Below are positions 4,640 through 6,213 of a stretch of DNA of 6,213 nucleotides, in pieces (position 1 is the first letter of the stretch; the number at the start of each line of letters is the position of its first letter). The DNA is taken from positions 1 to 6,213 of the forward strand of contig JASHQP010000135.1 in assembly GCA_030039095.1 (NCBI GenBank), read 5' to 3'. A program made the translations under genes and the position numbers. The notes under the pieces were generated by a model. That model searched no databases and was not told the origin of the DNA. It saw nothing but the letters and a program-made list of their open reading frames with translations. The stretch comes from Streptosporangiaceae bacterium (GTDB lineage Bacteria > Actinomycetota > Actinomycetes > Streptosporangiales > Streptosporangiaceae).

Positions 4640-5903
4640 CCGTGCCCGTGCAGTGCCCCTAGGCTCCGGCGCAGCGACGGTCGAGGCTGTCTTCCGCCGC
4701 GAGTACGGCCGCTGCGTCGCCACGCTGATCCGCTTCCTCGGCGATATCGACGCTGCCGAGGAAGCGGTCCAGGACGCCTTCTCCGTGGCGCTCGCCCGGT
4801 GGCCCTCGGGCGGCCAGCCGCCCAATCCCGGTGCGTGGATCGTCACGACCGCCCGGAACCGGGCCATCGACAGGCTGCGCCGCGAGTCGGTCCGTGACGA
4901 GCGGCAAGCCCAGGCGCATCACCTGTTCGGTTCCGCCGCTCAGGCCGCGGCGGATGATGCGGCGGCGCAGGAGGACGAGACCGTGCCCGACGACCGGCTG
5001 CGCCTGATCTTCACCTGCTGCCATCCGGCGCTGAACCAGCCCGCCCAGGTAGCGCTGACCCTGCGGCTGCTCGGCGGGCTCGAGACCCCGGAGATCGCGC
5101 GCGCGTTCTTCGTTCCCGAGCCAACCATGGCCCAGCGCATCGTCCGGGCCAAGCGCAAGATCAGGGACGCCCATGTCCCCTATCGCGTGCCGGCGGAAGC
5201 CGAGCTTCCCGCCCGCCTCGCACCCGTCCTCGCTGTCGTCTACCTGATCTTCAATGAGGGCTACGCGGCGACCGCAGGCTCGCTGATGCGGCTCGAGCTG
5301 TGCACGGAGGGAATCCGGCTCGCGCGCGTGCTCCGCGAGCTGATGCCCGACGAGCCGGAGGTCCAGGGGCTGCTGGCGCTGCTGTTGCTGCTGCACGCGC
5401 GCAGCGCCGCCCGCGTCACCGCCGACGGCTCGCTGGTCCGCCTCGCCGATCAGGACCGAGGGCTCTGGGACGGGGGGCTCATCGCCGAAGGGCAGGCCAT
5501 CGTGCGCGCGTGCGTCCAGCGTGGCCGCCCCGGCCCGTACCAGATCCAGGCCGCCATCAACGCCGTCCACTCCATCGCGCCCAGCTTTGACAGCACCGAC
5601 TGGAACGCCATCCTGACGCTTTACGACCAGCTGTACGCCTCCATGCCCACTCCGGTTGTCGCGCTCAACCGGGCGGTCGCGCTCGCCGAAGTCCGCGGCC
5701 CGGCAGCCGGCCTGGCCGCCGTGGACGACCTTCGGTCGTCGGGCCTGGACAGCTACTACCTGTTCCACGCGTCACGCGCAGACCTGCTCCGCCGCCTCGG
5801 CCGCACCACCGAAGCCGCGGCGGCCTACGCCACCGCCCGCGCCCTCACCGCGAACCCGGTCGAACAAGCTTTTCTGGATAACCAGCGCGCCACGCTCAGC
5901 TGA
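4617..5903 (+). CDS. ECF42-type RNA polymerase sigma factor with C-terminal TPR-like extension
   Basis: The 428-residue product is about twice the size of a plain ECF sigma factor. Region 2 is [38 protein letters not shown] (about 22-59), followed by [21 protein letters not shown] (about 70-90). Region 4 runs from [13 protein letters not shown] to the helix-turn-helix [28 protein letters not shown] (about 128-182). The extension begins with [11 protein letters not shown] (about 209-219), the hallmark of this subgroup (DUF6596), and continues with helical repeats, including [29 protein letters not shown], a TPR-like unit (about 380-408). In ECF42 sigma factors this tail is thought to be needed for activity, and no anti-sigma factor is encoded nearby. 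The start is uncertain: ATG 4617 overlaps the DGPF gene by 23 bp, and GTG 4653 lies 14 nt after its stop; neither has a good ribosome binding site. Translational coupling is likely. Confidence 0.92.
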   Translation: MPRPTDGDRARAVPLGSGAATVEAVFRREYGRCVATLIRFLGDIDAAEEAVQDAFSVALARWPSGGQPPNPGAWIVTTARNRAIDRLRRESVRDERQAQAHHLFGSAAQAAADDAAAQEDETVPDDRLRLIFTCCHPALNQPAQVALTLRLLGGLETPEIARAFFVPEPTMAQRIVRAKRKIRDAHVPYRVPAEAELPARLAPVLAVVYLIFNEGYAATAGSLMRLELCTEGIRLARVLRELMPDEPEVQGLLALLLLLHARSAARVTADGSLVRLADQDRGLWDGGLIAEGQAIVRACVQRGRPGPYQIQAAINAVHSIAPSFDSTDWNAILTLYDQLYASMPTPVVALNRAVALAEVRGPAAGLAAVDDLRSSGLDSYYLFHASRADLLRRLGRTTEAAAAYATARALTANPVEQAFLDNQRATLS

Positions 5904-5934
5904 CCAGGTCACGGTGGCGGCTTGCTCCATGTGA

Positions 5935-5965
5935 CCGGATCGGTCCGGTTCCGGACCCGATCTGG
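5935..5965 (+). terminator. Hairpin closing the ECF42 operon
   Basis: The sequence folds from CCGGATCGGTCCG (5935-5947) through a GTTC loop to CGGACCCGATCTGG (5952-5965). This gives about 13 pairs with one bulged C and one G-T pair, 32 bp after the sigma stop. No T-tract follows. It separates the operon from the hydrolase gene. Confidence 0.65.
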
Positions 5966-6004
5966 CCTTACCCGCGCGACCGCCCCGGCCGGATGCTTGT
6001 GATC

Positions 6005-6213
6005 ATGACTCGCGCACTTCTCGTCATCGATGTTCAGGAATCGTTCCGTCAGGGCCCGCTGTGGCCGGCCATCTCCAACCCCGGCATCGCCGACGATGTC
6101 GCCCGTCTGGTCGACGGTGTGCGGGCGAACGGCGACCTCGTCGTGTGGGTGCTGCACTCCGAGCCGGGTTCAGGGACCCCATTCGACCCGGCCAGCGGGC
6201 ACGTCCGCTTCAT
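6005..6213 (+). CDS. Isochorismatase-family cysteine hydrolase, 5' part only
   Basis: The visible 69 residues run off the right edge. They start MTRALLVIDVQESFRQG, in which Asp9 is the first member of the Asp-Lys-Cys catalytic set of the isochorismatase-like (nicotinamidase-related) superfamily. A helix follows (ADDVARLVDGVRANG) and then the strand LVVWVLHSEPGSGTPFDP, as expected for the Rossmann-like fold. The Lys and Cys lie beyond the window. Such enzymes cleave amides or vinyl ethers; the substrate cannot be told from this part. The start is ATG 6005, though an in-frame GTG at 5999 is possible, and the Shine-Dalgarno is weak. The gene follows the ECF42 operon after a terminator-like hairpin, so it is probably transcribed separately. 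Confidence 0.88.
   Translation, partial: MTRALLVIDVQESFRQGPLWPAISNPGIADDVARLVDGVRANGDLVVWVLHSEPGSGTPFDPASGHVRF

Noticed and set aside
3986..4867. Long minus-strand frame of 293 codons across the GNAT end, DGPF gene and sigma start
   Set aside because: It is an arginine-, proline- and serine-rich shadow that covers three well-supported plus-strand elements.
4659..5768. Long minus-strand frame opposite the ECF42 sigma gene
   Set aside because: High GC keeps the antisense frame open. The plus-strand product has clear sigma regions and the antisense translation has no recognisable domain.
1..6213. CRISPR array, insertion sequence or transposase
   Set aside because: No regularly spaced repeats, terminal inverted repeats or transposase motifs were seen. 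The mobile character rests only on the tRNA fragment and the left-hand gene content.

Overview
The window is high-GC DNA with actinobacterial gene style: GTG starts, few T-tracts after hairpins, an ECF sigma factor fused to a TPR-like tail, and a DUF2637 protein. It most likely comes from a filamentous or related actinomycete. I cannot name a genus.

Region 1 (1-950) looks like the end of an integrated mobile element. Two minus-strand genes overlap by a GTGA: a 180-residue hypothetical protein and a DUF2637 membrane protein that runs off the left edge. Both gene types fit the accessory load of actinomycete integrative and conjugative elements (AICEs). The region ends in a 44-nt fragment (907-950) that is the 3' part of a tRNA-Ala(UGC) gene, from anticodon loop to acceptor stem, with no 5' half before it. 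This is what a displaced attachment site looks like. Its polarity puts the element to the left and the chromosome to the right.

Region 2 (951-2746), on the chromosomal side, holds about 330 bp without a gene and then an ECF sigma factor of SigE-like type. It overlaps by 8 bp a gene for a single-pass membrane protein with a probable exported domain and two cysteines, which may be its regulator. A perfect 12-bp-stem hairpin follows, then a small two-helix membrane protein.

Region 3 (2807-4131) holds a minus-strand VOC/glyoxalase-like protein and a divergent GNAT acetyltransferase. An unusually AT-rich intergenic stretch separates them, and a hairpin follows the GNAT gene.

Region 4 (4171-5965) is a compact ECF42-type module: a DGPF/YCII protein gene overlapping or abutting a sigma factor with a long C-terminal extension. 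A TGTCGA -35-like box stands in front of the DGPF gene, which suggests that the sigma factor drives its own operon. A strong hairpin closes the module.

Region 5 (6005-6213) is the start of an isochorismatase-family cysteine hydrolase gene that runs off the right edge.

The main points of interest are the tRNA-Ala attachment scar with its element cargo, the probable autoregulated ECF42/DGPF operon, and the ECF sigma factor paired with a membrane protein that lacks the usual zinc anti-sigma motif.
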